From Candidatus Eiseniibacteriota bacterium (lineage in GTDB: Bacteria > Orphanbacterota > Orphanbacteria > Orphanbacterales > Orphanbacteraceae): 64,000 nt of DNA. Position 1 is the stretch's first letter. Every line of letters begins with the position of its first letter. The notes below the pieces were generated by a model. It was not told the DNA's origin, did no database searches, and saw only the letters and a list, made by a program, of their open reading frames with translations. Both the position numbers and the translations under genes were made by a program. The DNA lies in NCBI GenBank assembly GCA_024276995.1, contig JAJRWB010000080.1, positions 62,001 through 126,000 of the forward strand, in the 5' to 3' direction. Positions 24,181 to 32,933 of this stretch are shown piece after piece.

Positions 24181-25305
24181 ATGCTGCGGATCGCATTGCG
24201 CAACATCCTGCGTGCCGGAACCCGAAGCGCCCTGACCCTCGTGGGGGTCGCGGGGGGAGTCGCTCTTTTCGTTTCCCTGGCGGCGATCAGCGACGGTTTT
24301 CGGCGCCAGCTCGACGAATCGATCGCCCGGTGCAAGGTCGACGTCATCGTCCAGGAGAGAGGGGCGGCCACGCCGGTCGCATCGAGGGTGCCGGAACGCC
24401 TCCTCGATGATCTGCGCCGTCTTCCCGGCGTACGCTCCATCTCGCCGCTCACCGTCGGATCGATCCGTCTTCCCCGCCTCCCGTATCTCTTTATCTTCGG
24501 TGTCGGTTCAAGCGAGCCGTTCGTCTCGATCACCGGATGGCTCGGCACCGGAATGATCGAGGGGACGATGTTCCGAGCGGGAAGGAAAGAGGTGGTTCTC
24601 GGGCGGCTGGCGGCGCGCCGGCTGAAGCTGGCGGTGGGCGATACGCTCCTCGTGGGCGGAAAAGAACCGTACCGCGTGACCGGCGTCTACTGGCTCGGCC
24701 AGGGGATTCTCGACGGGGGAGCGGTGATCGACATCTCCACCTCTCAAGTCCTGCTCAAACGGAAGGGGTTCGTGAATATCGCCCTTGTCGAAGGTCGTGA
24801 GAAGGGCGATACGGCCCGTCTCGTCGGGGTGATCGAGGAGCATATTCCCGACGTGGAGGCGATTCCCGCCGGATCGATGCGAAGCCGGATCCGGGCGGTC
24901 ACCATGGTAGACTCGTTCATCGTCGCCGTGTCGGTCGTCTCTTTGCTGCTGAGCGGTGTCTTGATCCTGAACACCCTTCTCATGGCGATTTCGGAGCGGA
25001 CGAGGGAGATCGGCATTCTCGCGGCCGTCGGCTGGTCTCGGGGAATGATCATGCGGCTGATCATCTGCGAGGCGATCGTGCTCGGCGTCGCGGGCGGCGT
25101 GCTCGGCTACGGCCTCGCCATTCCGACGTTGAAGCTGATGGCGCTTCTTCCCGCAATGGGCGCCGGGTTGATCCCCTCGTTTCCGCCGCCGTCGCTCTTT
25201 CTTTCCGCCGTCGCTCTTTCGGGGCTCATCGCGGCGCTGAGCGCCCTTTATCCGGCGCTCTTCGCGACCCGGTTGCAGATCGCCGCGGCGCTCCGTTTCG
25301 AGTGA
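24181..25305 (+). CDS. ABC transporter permease, FtsX/LolC/MacB type
   Basis: A 374-residue permease with the MacB/FtsX layout. One N-terminal helix (about 15-38) is followed by a periplasmic domain of about 220 residues and three C-terminal helices (about 240-265, 295-320, 330-355). The last portion has the family pattern LILNTLLMAISERTREIGILAAVGWSRGMI. Such permeases work in lipoprotein release, drug efflux or cell division signalling, using energy from a LolD-type ATPase, present here two genes on. No clear ribosome site precedes the ATG. The substrate is undetermined. Confidence 0.85.
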   Translation: MLRIALRNILRAGTRSALTLVGVAGGVALFVSLAAISDGFRRQLDESIARCKVDVIVQERGAATPVASRVPERLLDDLRRLPGVRSISPLTVGSIRLPRLPYLFIFGVGSSEPFVSITGWLGTGMIEGTMFRAGRKEVVLGRLAARRLKLAVGDTLLVGGKEPYRVTGVYWLGQGILDGGAVIDISTSQVLLKRKGFVNIALVEGREKGDTARLVGVIEEHIPDVEAIPAGSMRSRIRAVTMVDSFIVAVSVVSLLLSGVLILNTLLMAISERTREIGILAAVGWSRGMIMRLIICEAIVLGVAGGVLGYGLAIPTLKLMALLPAMGAGLIPSFPPPSLFLSAVALSGLIAALSALYPALFATRLQIAAALRFE

Positions 25306-26006
25306 ACCGAAGAAAGAAGTCGATACAGTTCATGGATGAATGGAATTTGAAAATGGAATCCGGAACGTCGCGAGGATCGATCCGCAACGTCGATGTGTTC
25401 GTGGCGGTCAACATTCTTCTCTTCCTCTGGATGTGTTTCGAGGCGTACTACGATCGGTTCGTCCACTACCGGGGGAGCGAATATATCTGGGAGTTCTTCG
25501 TCTATGCCGTGGCGATCGTCTTCGTCATGCTCCTCGCCTGGCGCGTGATTCGCGATTTCACCGTGCCCACGTGGCTTCTGGTGATGACCCAGATCGGAAT
25601 AGCGATGCACTTTTCGGGCGGTCTCGCCATGTTTCACGAAAGCCGCCTGTACGACAAGATCATCCTGGGCATCCGCTACGATAAGTACGTACACATGGTC
25701 AACGCCATGGTGGTCGGGTGCTACGTTCACCGCGTTCCGTGGATCCGGACGCTTCGCCGGGCTTGGCTCTGCGATCTGCTCGTCGTCGTACTCGTGCTCG
25801 GCCTCGGTGCGGTGGTGGAGATCGTCGAGTATCTCGTTACGCTGACGGTCACCGTGAACGGCGTGGGGGATTACGACAACAACATGCAGGACCTGATCTT
25901 CAATCTCACGGGCGTCACATTCTACGTGACCGCGAGGAGGGTCTTTCACCGGGCGTTTCGGAAAAAGGCCGCCGGGCCGGTTTCCCCGGGGAGCGAATGC
26001 CGATGA
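25302..26006 (+). CDS. DUF2238 (YjdF-like) integral membrane protein
   Basis: A protein of up to 234 residues with five or six membrane helices. The C-terminal half carries the DUF2238 signature: DKYVHMVNAMVVG, then VVEIVEYLVT and GDYDNNMQDLIFNLTGV. The conserved His, Glu and Asp residues lie near the membrane, and their role is unknown. GTG at 25302 overlaps the permease stop by four bases (GTGA); an internal ATG at 25332 is an alternative. It sits between permease and ATPase genes of one ABC operon, so an accessory role in that system is likely. Confidence 0.78.
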   Translation: MNRRKKSIQFMDEWNLKMESGTSRGSIRNVDVFVAVNILLFLWMCFEAYYDRFVHYRGSEYIWEFFVYAVAIVFVMLLAWRVIRDFTVPTWLLVMTQIGIAMHFSGGLAMFHESRLYDKIILGIRYDKYVHMVNAMVVGCYVHRVPWIRTLRRAWLCDLLVVVLVLGLGAVVEIVEYLVTLTVTVNGVGDYDNNMQDLIFNLTGVTFYVTARRVFHRAFRKKAAGPVSPGSECR

Positions 26007-26689
26007 TCGTGACCGAAAACGTCGTGAAGCACTATGACAACGGCCTCGTGAAAGCGGTGAACGGCGTATCGCTCCATGTGCCGCCGGGTGAGTTCTGTTC
26101 GGTCATGGGCCCTTCCGGATGCGGGAAGAGCACCCTCCTTCACATGATCGGCGCGCTCGATCTTCCCACGTCCGGCGAGATCCGAATCGACGGCCGCCCT
26201 CTCCGGGACCACCGCCCGCTCAGCACGTATCGCCGCCGCCACGTAGGGTTCGTTTTCCAGCTTCACAACCTGGTCCCGAGCCTCACGCTCGCGGAAAACG
26301 TGGAGCTTCCCCTCTTTCCCGATCGCTCGGTAGGCCGGCGAGAGCGCAGGGAAAGGGCGATGGCGCTGCTCGAAGAAATGGAGCTTTCCCACAGGGCTTC
26401 CTTCTTTCCCACACAGATATCGGGCGGCGAGAGACAGCGGGCGGCGGTCGCCCGCGCGTTGATCAACGACCCCAGACTCCTCCTGGCGGACGAGCCGACG
26501 GGGAGCGTCGATTCGCGCACCGCGGGCTTCATCATGGAAGCGATTCTGCGCCGGTGCCGGGAGCGACGGATGACGGTGCTCCTGGTGACTCACGATGAAC
26601 AGATCGCCCGCCACGCGGGCAGAACGGTGCGGATACGTGACGGTCTGCTCGTCGGCGACTCTTCACGGCCGGGCGCGGGAGGCGCGTGA
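26003..26689 (+). CDS. ABC transporter ATP-binding protein, LolD/MacB type
   Basis: A 228-residue ATPase. Walker A is GPSGCGKST, the Q-loop is VFQLHNLVPSLTLAENV, the signature is ISGGERQRAAVARAL, Walker B is LLLADEPTGSVD, and the H-loop is VTHDEQIA. The LVPSLTLAENVELPL and GSVDS wording is typical of LolD/MacB ATPases that drive FtsX-fold permeases, matching the permease upstream. ATG at 26003 overlaps the DUF2238 stop by four bases and has GGGGAG nine bases before it; ATG 25997 is less well spaced. It ends directly against the convergent GT-C gene. Confidence 0.92.
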   Translation: MIVTENVVKHYDNGLVKAVNGVSLHVPPGEFCSVMGPSGCGKSTLLHMIGALDLPTSGEIRIDGRPLRDHRPLSTYRRRHVGFVFQLHNLVPSLTLAENVELPLFPDRSVGRRERRERAMALLEEMELSHRASFFPTQISGGERQRAAVARALINDPRLLLADEPTGSVDSRTAGFIMEAILRRCRERRMTVLLVTHDEQIARHAGRTVRIRDGLLVGDSSRPGAGGA

Positions 26690-28300
26690 TCAACCGCCCG
26701 TTGTCCGAACGCGGTTCCAATGGACACGGAACGCCACGAGCTGCGCTCCGCCGCTCGTGATATTCTCCGGCCGGTAGATATTCTCCACCTCTTCGAGGCC
26801 GTCGCCGAGCCGTTCGAGAAGCGGTTCGTACCATTCGGGAAAGACGACGAGCACGTCGGGGCGCTCGTCGAGGATCAAATCGATGAGGGCCTGTCGACGC
26901 GCGGCGCGGGCCGATCCGGCCTTCTCGAGCGCGTCGAGCGTCGGCGTGCTGATGATGCCGACGAGATCGAGGACCCGGAAACGGGTCAGAGCGCAGATCG
27001 CCCCCACGTCGTTGGCGGCGACGTACGTGCCGGGCGCAAACCGGGTCGCCAGGCGATTCGCCATGGCGACCTGCATGGAATTCACATCTTCCACGTTTCG
27101 CCGGTAGAGCGACGCTCTTCGAATCGTTCCCGCCGCGGAGAGCGCAAGCAGAAGAAGGAGCGGGAATGCGAATGCCGCGGGCAGAATCTTTTTGGTTAAA
27201 CGAAATGAACCGGCCAGGTACGACGCCCCCCAGAAGCCGAGCACGAGGGCGGTGGGGAGGATCGGGTAGAGGTAGCGTCCGAAGTTCCCGGCGAGTCCCG
27301 CGAAAAGGAAGGTGCGGCCCATCGATGCGTAGGCGAGCGGCAGGCCGATGGTGAAAGCGCCGATCGCGAGCGCCGTTCGCGTGGAGCGCGCGGAATCGAG
27401 GCGGACCAAGGCGACCGCCAAGGCGGCCAGGCCGACGGCAAGGGCAACGAACGCCGCCGGCGACTCGGCGAGAAGAAAGCGGGCCGTGCCGGCGAGAAAG
27501 CCGATGTCGGGCGCGCCGGCGACGAGAGCGGTTGTTTTTGCATAAAACGTGTTCGGAAAGATCCGTCCACTCGTGAAAAGGCAGAAGAGGATGGACGGCG
27601 AGTAGACGAGGGCGGAGGCGGCGATACCGGCGATCCCTTCGCGGGCGCCCTTTCTTCCGCCGCGCGTGAGGGCGGTCAGCGCGAGGATCGGCGTGATCAG
27701 CAGGCCCTCGGGGCGCGCCAAGCCGGCGAGGCCGGCGAGAACGCCCCAGCGGAGCCCCGTCTTCCATCCTCCATCCGGTGGGCGACCGGCGAAGGCGAGG
27801 AACGTCGCCGCCGCCAGCGCGGCGAGAAGGGGCGTTTCCATGGCGCCCGCGGCGCTCCACACGAGAGGCCCGGTCGACGCGACGGCGACGCCGCATGCTA
27901 CGGCGAACGGGAACGTCCCGATCGTCGCCGGTCGGCCGGTCGGCGACAGCACCTCGACGAGTCGAGCGCAGAGGAGTCCGGCGACGCCCAGGACGATCGC
28001 ATCGAGAAGCCATGGCCATATCTCCGGCGGCAGACCGAGGAGGAAGCCGGAGGCGAGAAGGACGATCCAAAGGGGCGAGGTGGCGCCCGGCGCCGGTTCG
28101 CCGGGGTTGGCGCCGAAGCCCTCACCGGCGGCGAGGTGGCGGGCGAAGGCGATGTGGATCCAGCTGTCGTCGAGCGGGTAGCCCACCCCCGCCGCGTGGC
28201 GATAGAAACCGACGGCGAGAAGGGCCGACGCGAAGATCGCGATCGCCGCGAGACGACGTGCGTGAGGGGACGCCGCCGCGTTCGGAGATTCTCTCTTCAT
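26690..28300 (-). CDS. GT-C-like integral membrane glycosyltransferase
   Basis: A 536-residue membrane protein with about eleven helices. The first loop carries YPLDDSWIHIAFARHLAAGEGFG and PGEPAPGATSPLWIVLLA, matching GT-C enzymes of the PMT/GT39 type with an acidic DD pair. A C-terminal soluble region (from RNVEDVNSMQVAMANRLATRFAPG) contains VAANDVGAICALTRFRVLDLVGIISTP, frequent in uncharacterized members of this group. It presumably uses a polyprenyl-phosphate sugar. The ATG has no strong ribosome site. The gene is single on this strand, ending convergently with the ABC operon. Confidence 0.78.
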   Translation of the reverse strand: MKRESPNAAASPHARRLAAIAIFASALLAVGFYRHAAGVGYPLDDSWIHIAFARHLAAGEGFGANPGEPAPGATSPLWIVLLASGFLLGLPPEIWPWLLDAIVLGVAGLLCARLVEVLSPTGRPATIGTFPFAVACGVAVASTGPLVWSAAGAMETPLLAALAAATFLAFAGRPPDGGWKTGLRWGVLAGLAGLARPEGLLITPILALTALTRGGRKGAREGIAGIAASALVYSPSILFCLFTSGRIFPNTFYAKTTALVAGAPDIGFLAGTARFLLAESPAAFVALAVGLAALAVALVRLDSARSTRTALAIGAFTIGLPLAYASMGRTFLFAGLAGNFGRYLYPILPTALVLGFWGASYLAGSFRLTKKILPAAFAFPLLLLLALSAAGTIRRASLYRRNVEDVNSMQVAMANRLATRFAPGTYVAANDVGAICALTRFRVLDLVGIISTPTLDALEKAGSARAARRQALIDLILDERPDVLVVFPEWYEPLLERLGDGLEEVENIYRPENITSGGAQLVAFRVHWNRVRTTGG

Positions 28301-28390
28301 TCGCTCAGTACCCGGTCGAGAGTGGGTGTGAAACAGCGCGCCTTCCTTACATCACGTGCCCCCCCGGAGCGACCCGGTGCGGGATCGTTC

Positions 28391-30595
28391 TCACCTCACA
28401 AGCACCAATTTCCTCGATACCTTCGCGCCGCCCTCGTCGATGCGCGCGAAATAGACTCCCGCCCGCGCCTGGTCGCCGCCGGCGTCGAGGCCGTCCCACT
28501 CGACCCAGGCGGTGTCGCCGCCGCCGTGAAGCGTCGTGATCCGGCGCACTTCTCTTCCGGCGGCGTTGTAAATCGTCACGGTCACGCCGCCGGGCGCGCC
28601 GCTCACCGGTATGGTGAAGCGGCTGCTTCCCGGGTTCGGGAAGGGGGGATCGAGGGTGGACGTCGCCGGTGCCTGCGGTTCGTCATCCGCCGCCGGCCGT
28701 GCGAGGGTCGCCGCGAGGGCGGTGACGAGCCGCGTCGACGAGAGAGCGAAATCGAAATCGATGTTTCCGAGCGTATCGCCGGGCGTGTGGAGGGGATGGG
28801 TGCGGAAGTCGAATGTTTCACCCACCATGATCGCCTCGTAACCGTTCGCCCAGAACGATGCGTGGTCGCTGAATGTCTCGGCCGGCGAGATGAGGAGCGA
28901 CCAGTGGAGATCGGGCGCGTACAATTCCCTGAGCGGCGCCGCTTCGTCGAGAATGGAGATCGAATTCTCGTCGGCGATCAGCCTGAGGGGACCGTCGTCC
29001 GGGATGCCGATCATGTCGACCTGCACGTCGGCGACGATCTTTCGCCCCTTCTCCCGCTCTTCCATGGCGTAGGCGGCGCTCCCGAGAAGACCGAGTTCCT
29101 CCCCCGAGAAGAAGACGAACCGGATCGTCCTTTCGGTGGACAGATCGGCGAGGACACGCGCCGCCTCGAGGACCGCCGCCGCGCCGGTGCCGTCGTCGTC
29201 CGCGCCGGGCGCGACGATCATCGGATCGCCCCCCGAGTGGACGATCGAATCGTAGTGCCCCGAGAGGATCACCATCTCCCCCGGTTTCGTCACGCCGTAG
29301 TGATCGGCGTACACATTGCGCGAAGGATGAACCATCGGTCCGGGAAGCACGCCCTTCGTCCACGTGTCGCCCCCGTCGCCGCTCCCCATGAGAAAGCCCT
29401 CGGTTCCCGCGAGGAGCACTTCGCCTCCGTCGCCGGCGTGGATCGCGAGGGGCGTGGCGAAGAGGACGCCGAGAGGAAGGGGCGCCTCCTCGAAAGAGAG
29501 TCCCCTGTCGAAGGAGCGGAATACGTGGTTCACGCCGACCGCATCCGGTCCGCCGAGCCAGACGGTGGAGTCGCCCACGATGTCGGTGGCATAGCCGAAA
29601 CGGAGCGGCGCGCGAACACGGTCCCACGACGAGCCGTCCCACACGAGGAGCGCGCTGTCGCTGAACGCGGCGCACCCGAACGTGGTGTCCGAGAAATCGA
29701 GCTCGTACACCGTGCTGAATGTCGGCGTCTCCTGGAGCATCCATTCGCCGGCGGAGTAGCGCCAGATTCTCCCGCTCGTGCCGCAGCACCACGCCGCGCC
29801 GCCGTCGAGAAGGCGCACGTCGTTCAGCAGACCGCCGAGCAGGGCGGTCGTGTCCCACGAAGCACCGCCGTCGTCGGTGGAGTAGATCGTCGCATTCCGC
29901 CCGGCGATCATGCCGTGCAGGGAATCGGAGAAATCGACGGACACCAGTTTCTGTTCGCTGAACGGCTCGAGGGCGGTCCAGCCGTTTTCATCGTGGCGGT
30001 AAACCGCCCCGCCGTTCCCCACCGCCCACGCGAGGTTCGGCGAGATCCCCACGATCCCGTAGAGCGCCGTGGGAGCCGTCATCTCCGCCGTCCACGATCC
30101 TCCCCCGTCGGTGGTGACCGCGATGATCGCCGAATCGAGATCTCCCCCCGATCGTGCGACGAACCGGCCGTTCGCCGAATCGACGAACGACAGGCCGTTC
30201 AATCTCCATGTGGAAAGTTCGAACGGATGAAAGTCCGGTTCGTAGCCGAGCGCCTCGAGTCTACCGGCGATATAGACCGCCGCGCTCTCCTGCTGCGTGG
30301 AGAATTCATACCGTGTTCCGAAGGCCTCCAGGCGGCCGACGATGGAATGGAGCGAGTCGGTGTCGATCCGCTCGACCGCCGCCGCCACCGACGAGTCCGA
30401 TTCTTCGCCCTCCTTTCCCGCGGGGCGGTATACCTCGAACGGTAGTCCCGCCGGTGGATGACCTGGGGGGGCGATCCTTTCTGTCGTCGCGCCGAGAGTC
30501 GGCTCGCCGGCGGAGAGGACCGCCGCCGGGATGGTGAGGAATAGGATCGACAGCACGGCGAACGTGCCGCGGGAACAACGGGCGAAGAGATTCAT
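28391..30595 (-). CDS. Secreted M28-family metallopeptidase with inserted beta-propeller and FlgD-like sorting tail
   Basis: A 734-residue exported protein. A signal peptide (1-28) and a short helix-rich start (YEFSTQQESAAVYIAGRLEALGY) open the M28 fold. About 120-390 is then a Ycf48/BNR-type propeller with repeated D.G.SW.. blades. The M28 catalytic part resumes about 410 with GHYDS, PGADDDGTG, GEELGLLGS, DMIG and SDHASF, giving both zinc sites. The last 80 residues (PPFPNPGSSRFTIPVSG to the C-terminus) are a FlgD-Ig-like domain of the type used as a type IX-like secretion signal. It likely hydrolyses peptides outside the cell. ATG at 30595 is chosen because the signal peptide begins there. 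Confidence 0.83.
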   Translation of the reverse strand: MNLFARCSRGTFAVLSILFLTIPAAVLSAGEPTLGATTERIAPPGHPPAGLPFEVYRPAGKEGEESDSSVAAAVERIDTDSLHSIVGRLEAFGTRYEFSTQQESAAVYIAGRLEALGYEPDFHPFELSTWRLNGLSFVDSANGRFVARSGGDLDSAIIAVTTDGGGSWTAEMTAPTALYGIVGISPNLAWAVGNGGAVYRHDENGWTALEPFSEQKLVSVDFSDSLHGMIAGRNATIYSTDDGGASWDTTALLGGLLNDVRLLDGGAAWCCGTSGRIWRYSAGEWMLQETPTFSTVYELDFSDTTFGCAAFSDSALLVWDGSSWDRVRAPLRFGYATDIVGDSTVWLGGPDAVGVNHVFRSFDRGLSFEEAPLPLGVLFATPLAIHAGDGGEVLLAGTEGFLMGSGDGGDTWTKGVLPGPMVHPSRNVYADHYGVTKPGEMVILSGHYDSIVHSGGDPMIVAPGADDDGTGAAAVLEAARVLADLSTERTIRFVFFSGEELGLLGSAAYAMEEREKGRKIVADVQVDMIGIPDDGPLRLIADENSISILDEAAPLRELYAPDLHWSLLISPAETFSDHASFWANGYEAIMVGETFDFRTHPLHTPGDTLGNIDFDFALSSTRLVTALAATLARPAADDEPQAPATSTLDPPFPNPGSSRFTIPVSGAPGGVTVTIYNAAGREVRRITTLHGGGDTAWVEWDGLDAGGDQARAGVYFARIDEGGAKVSRKLVLVR

Positions 30596-30604
30596 GATGC
30601 GACC

Positions 30605-30610
30605 ATTATA
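30605..30610 (-). promoter_or_regulatory. Perfect TATAAT just before the M28 peptidase start
   Basis: On the minus strand TATAAT ends nine bases before the ATG at 30595, so transcription would begin within about three bases of the start codon, giving a leaderless or nearly leaderless message. No good -35 is visible and no ribosome site fits, which agrees with leaderless translation. Confidence 0.5.
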
Positions 30611-30661
30611 ACGGATCGGGAGAATCGCCGCCATCCGCGCCGTGTCCGCGTAGAAGAGGAT

Positions 30662-30689
30662 GGAACGTTCCGCGTCGCTCCGCTATATT
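30662..30689 (+). promoter_or_regulatory. Palindrome and -10 upstream of the AP phosphodiesterase gene
   Basis: GGAACGTTCC (30662-30671) is a perfect ten-base palindrome lying at the -35 position of a TATATT -10 (30684-30689). It may be an operator in the divergent region. No consensus -35 is present, which would suit an activated promoter. Confidence 0.4.
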
Positions 30690-30718
30690 CGGTGCGGCCG
30701 GCAGGAGGAACGGAAACG

Positions 30719-32923
30719 ATGAAGCGGTACTTGAACACCGGCGGAGCCGTGGGACTCGCCCTCGGCTTCCTGGTCGGCATGCTCGTTTGTGTTTTCGAGT
30801 TTCCCTTCCCGAACTATACCCTCGTGGGCAACGAATTGATCGTGGAACTTCTCAGGCGGTTTCTCTCTCCCCAAGCGGCGCGGGCCGTCGACTCCCCCTT
30901 CCGGTTCCTCCTCCTCTATGCTCTCGGCGGCGCCGCTTTCGGGGCCGTGGCGGGCGGTCTCGCGGCGCTCGTGGTTCCTCTCACCGGACGAAAGCCCTCT
31001 CGACGCGGGCGTGTCGGCATACTCTTCACTCTTGTCGCCACGCTGATCTTGACGGGATACTCCACGCTCTTCGTTCTTCACTTTCGTCTTCCCGACCGGC
31101 AGGGGATTCTCATCACGGCGTTCTTCTTCCTTCTTTCCCTGGCGATATCCGCGGCCCTCTCGTTCGGCGTAAGCCGCCTCGTCCCGCCCGCCGAATCCGT
31201 CCGCGGGCACAGGGTGCTCCCCGCCGTTCTGATTCTTCTCCTCTTGGCGGAAACCCTCTCCATCCGGGGCGCCGTCGCCACCCACGGTCGGGGCGAGGAA
31301 GGGATGGCCCTCACGGGAAAGAAGGTGGTCCTCATCTGTCTCGACGGTCTCGGGTGGGGCGTCATCGAACCGCTCCTGAAAGCGGGGGAACTCCCGGCTC
31401 TCGGCGCGCTCATCGAAAACGGTTCGCACGGGATTCTTCGCTCCACGCTGCCGCCGATCAAGTCGCCGCAGGTGTGGACCAGCGTGGCGACGGATCGCCT
31501 TCCGGCGGACCACAAGGTCTACGATTTCCTCTCCTACTCGGTCGAGCGGGGGAAGTGGGTGACCACCACGAACCGGATTCGAAGGAAACCGGCCTACTGG
31601 GACATCCTCGCCGCCGACGATATTCCCGTGGACGTGCTCTAGTGGTACCCCTCGTGGCCGCCCGATTCGATTCCCGGCGTGATGCTCACCGACAGGGCGA
31701 CGTACTTCACCATTCCCGACCGCGTCTACCCCGGTTCGTATGAACCGTTTCTCGACTCTCTTCTCGCCGATCTTCGGCCGCGGATCGCCTCGCTCAGGAA
31801 GCGGTTCACTCCGTACGATCCATCTTCCGATCGTGACACCGGCGGCGCCGATCTCCGCCGTTCAGCGGTGGAGATCCTCGACCAGACGTGCATCCGCGAC
31901 AAGGTCACCCTCGCTTTCGCCCTGAGAAGGCTTCGAGAGGGGCAAAGCGACGTGATGGCGGTCTACTTCCGGGGCAGCGACGCCATGCAGCACAAGTTCA
32001 GAAAGTACTACGCCGCCGTGCACGATCCGCTGCTCGCGGCGTTTCTTTACGATATAAAGGATTGGGAGAAGGACGAACTCGGGCCGGTGATCGACTCCTA
32101 TATCCGGTTCATCGATGAATCGATCGGCCGGATCGTGAAGAATCTCGATCCGGGCACTACGGTGATCGTTTTGTCCGATCACGACAGCGGTTATCGGTAT
32201 GATCGCCAGATCGTCGTCCGTCCGGGCGCCCTGCTGGAGCGCCTCGGCTGGACGGTGCCGGGAGCAAACGGGATCGACATGAACCGGAGCCGCATTTACG
32301 GGGTGAAGGACCCGGAAAGAGCGGATGTGATCCGGTTCTATGCCAATCTGAGAGGCCGGGAGGAAACAGGAGTGATCACGCCCGACGAACTCGACCGCGT
32401 CCTTGCCGATGCCGCGTCGACGCTCCGGTCGCTCAGGACGGAAAGCGGCATCCCCCTCTTCCTGGAGGTGACGCCGGGAAAAAGCGCCGGGAGGAAGAAC
32501 GGTGGCGGCGATCTTCTCGCCCGAATCAATCCGGACGCACTGGGTGGGGTTCTCTCCGGGGAGGGAGGGAGTCTCGCGGTGAGCAAGATCGCTTCGCGGT
32601 CGCCGAAATCCGGGAATCACAGGATTTCGGGTATACTCGTTCTTTCGGGAGGCGACATCCGGAAGGGAAAGAGAATCCGGGGCGCCACGATCTACGATAT
32701 CGTGCCGACGCTCTTCTATCTCCTCGGTCTGCCCGTGGCAGCCGACTGGGTGGGGGATCCGATTCTCTCGGCGATCGACGGGGATTTCGTGAAGAGCCAT
32801 CCCGTTCGAGCGATTTCCACGTACGACGATGTTCCTTTCGGCGGCCGGGGCGGCCCGGTGGAAACGGAAGGGGCGGACGAGGCGGTGCGCAGGGAGCTGC
32901 GTTCCCTGGGGTATATACAATGA
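30719..32923 (+). pseudogene. AP-superfamily membrane phosphodiesterase interrupted by an in-frame TAG
   Basis: The frame encodes 734 residues apart from one TAG at 31640-31642 (codon 308). Before it are several N-terminal membrane helices (1-180) and the start of the AP domain: CLDGLGW, Ser in PIKSPQVW. After it the fold continues without shift: WYPSWPPDSIPGVML, GSDAMQHKF, SDHDSGY, NHRISGILVL, and the C-terminal tail VRRELRSLGYIQ. The stop falls inside the conserved G/W-W-P-T-W-P segment of this family; TGG to TAG would need one base change. It could be a real lesion, a sequence error, or readthrough. GGAGGAACGG precedes the ATG. Confidence 0.8.
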
Positions 32924-32933
32924 GGATCGAGAT

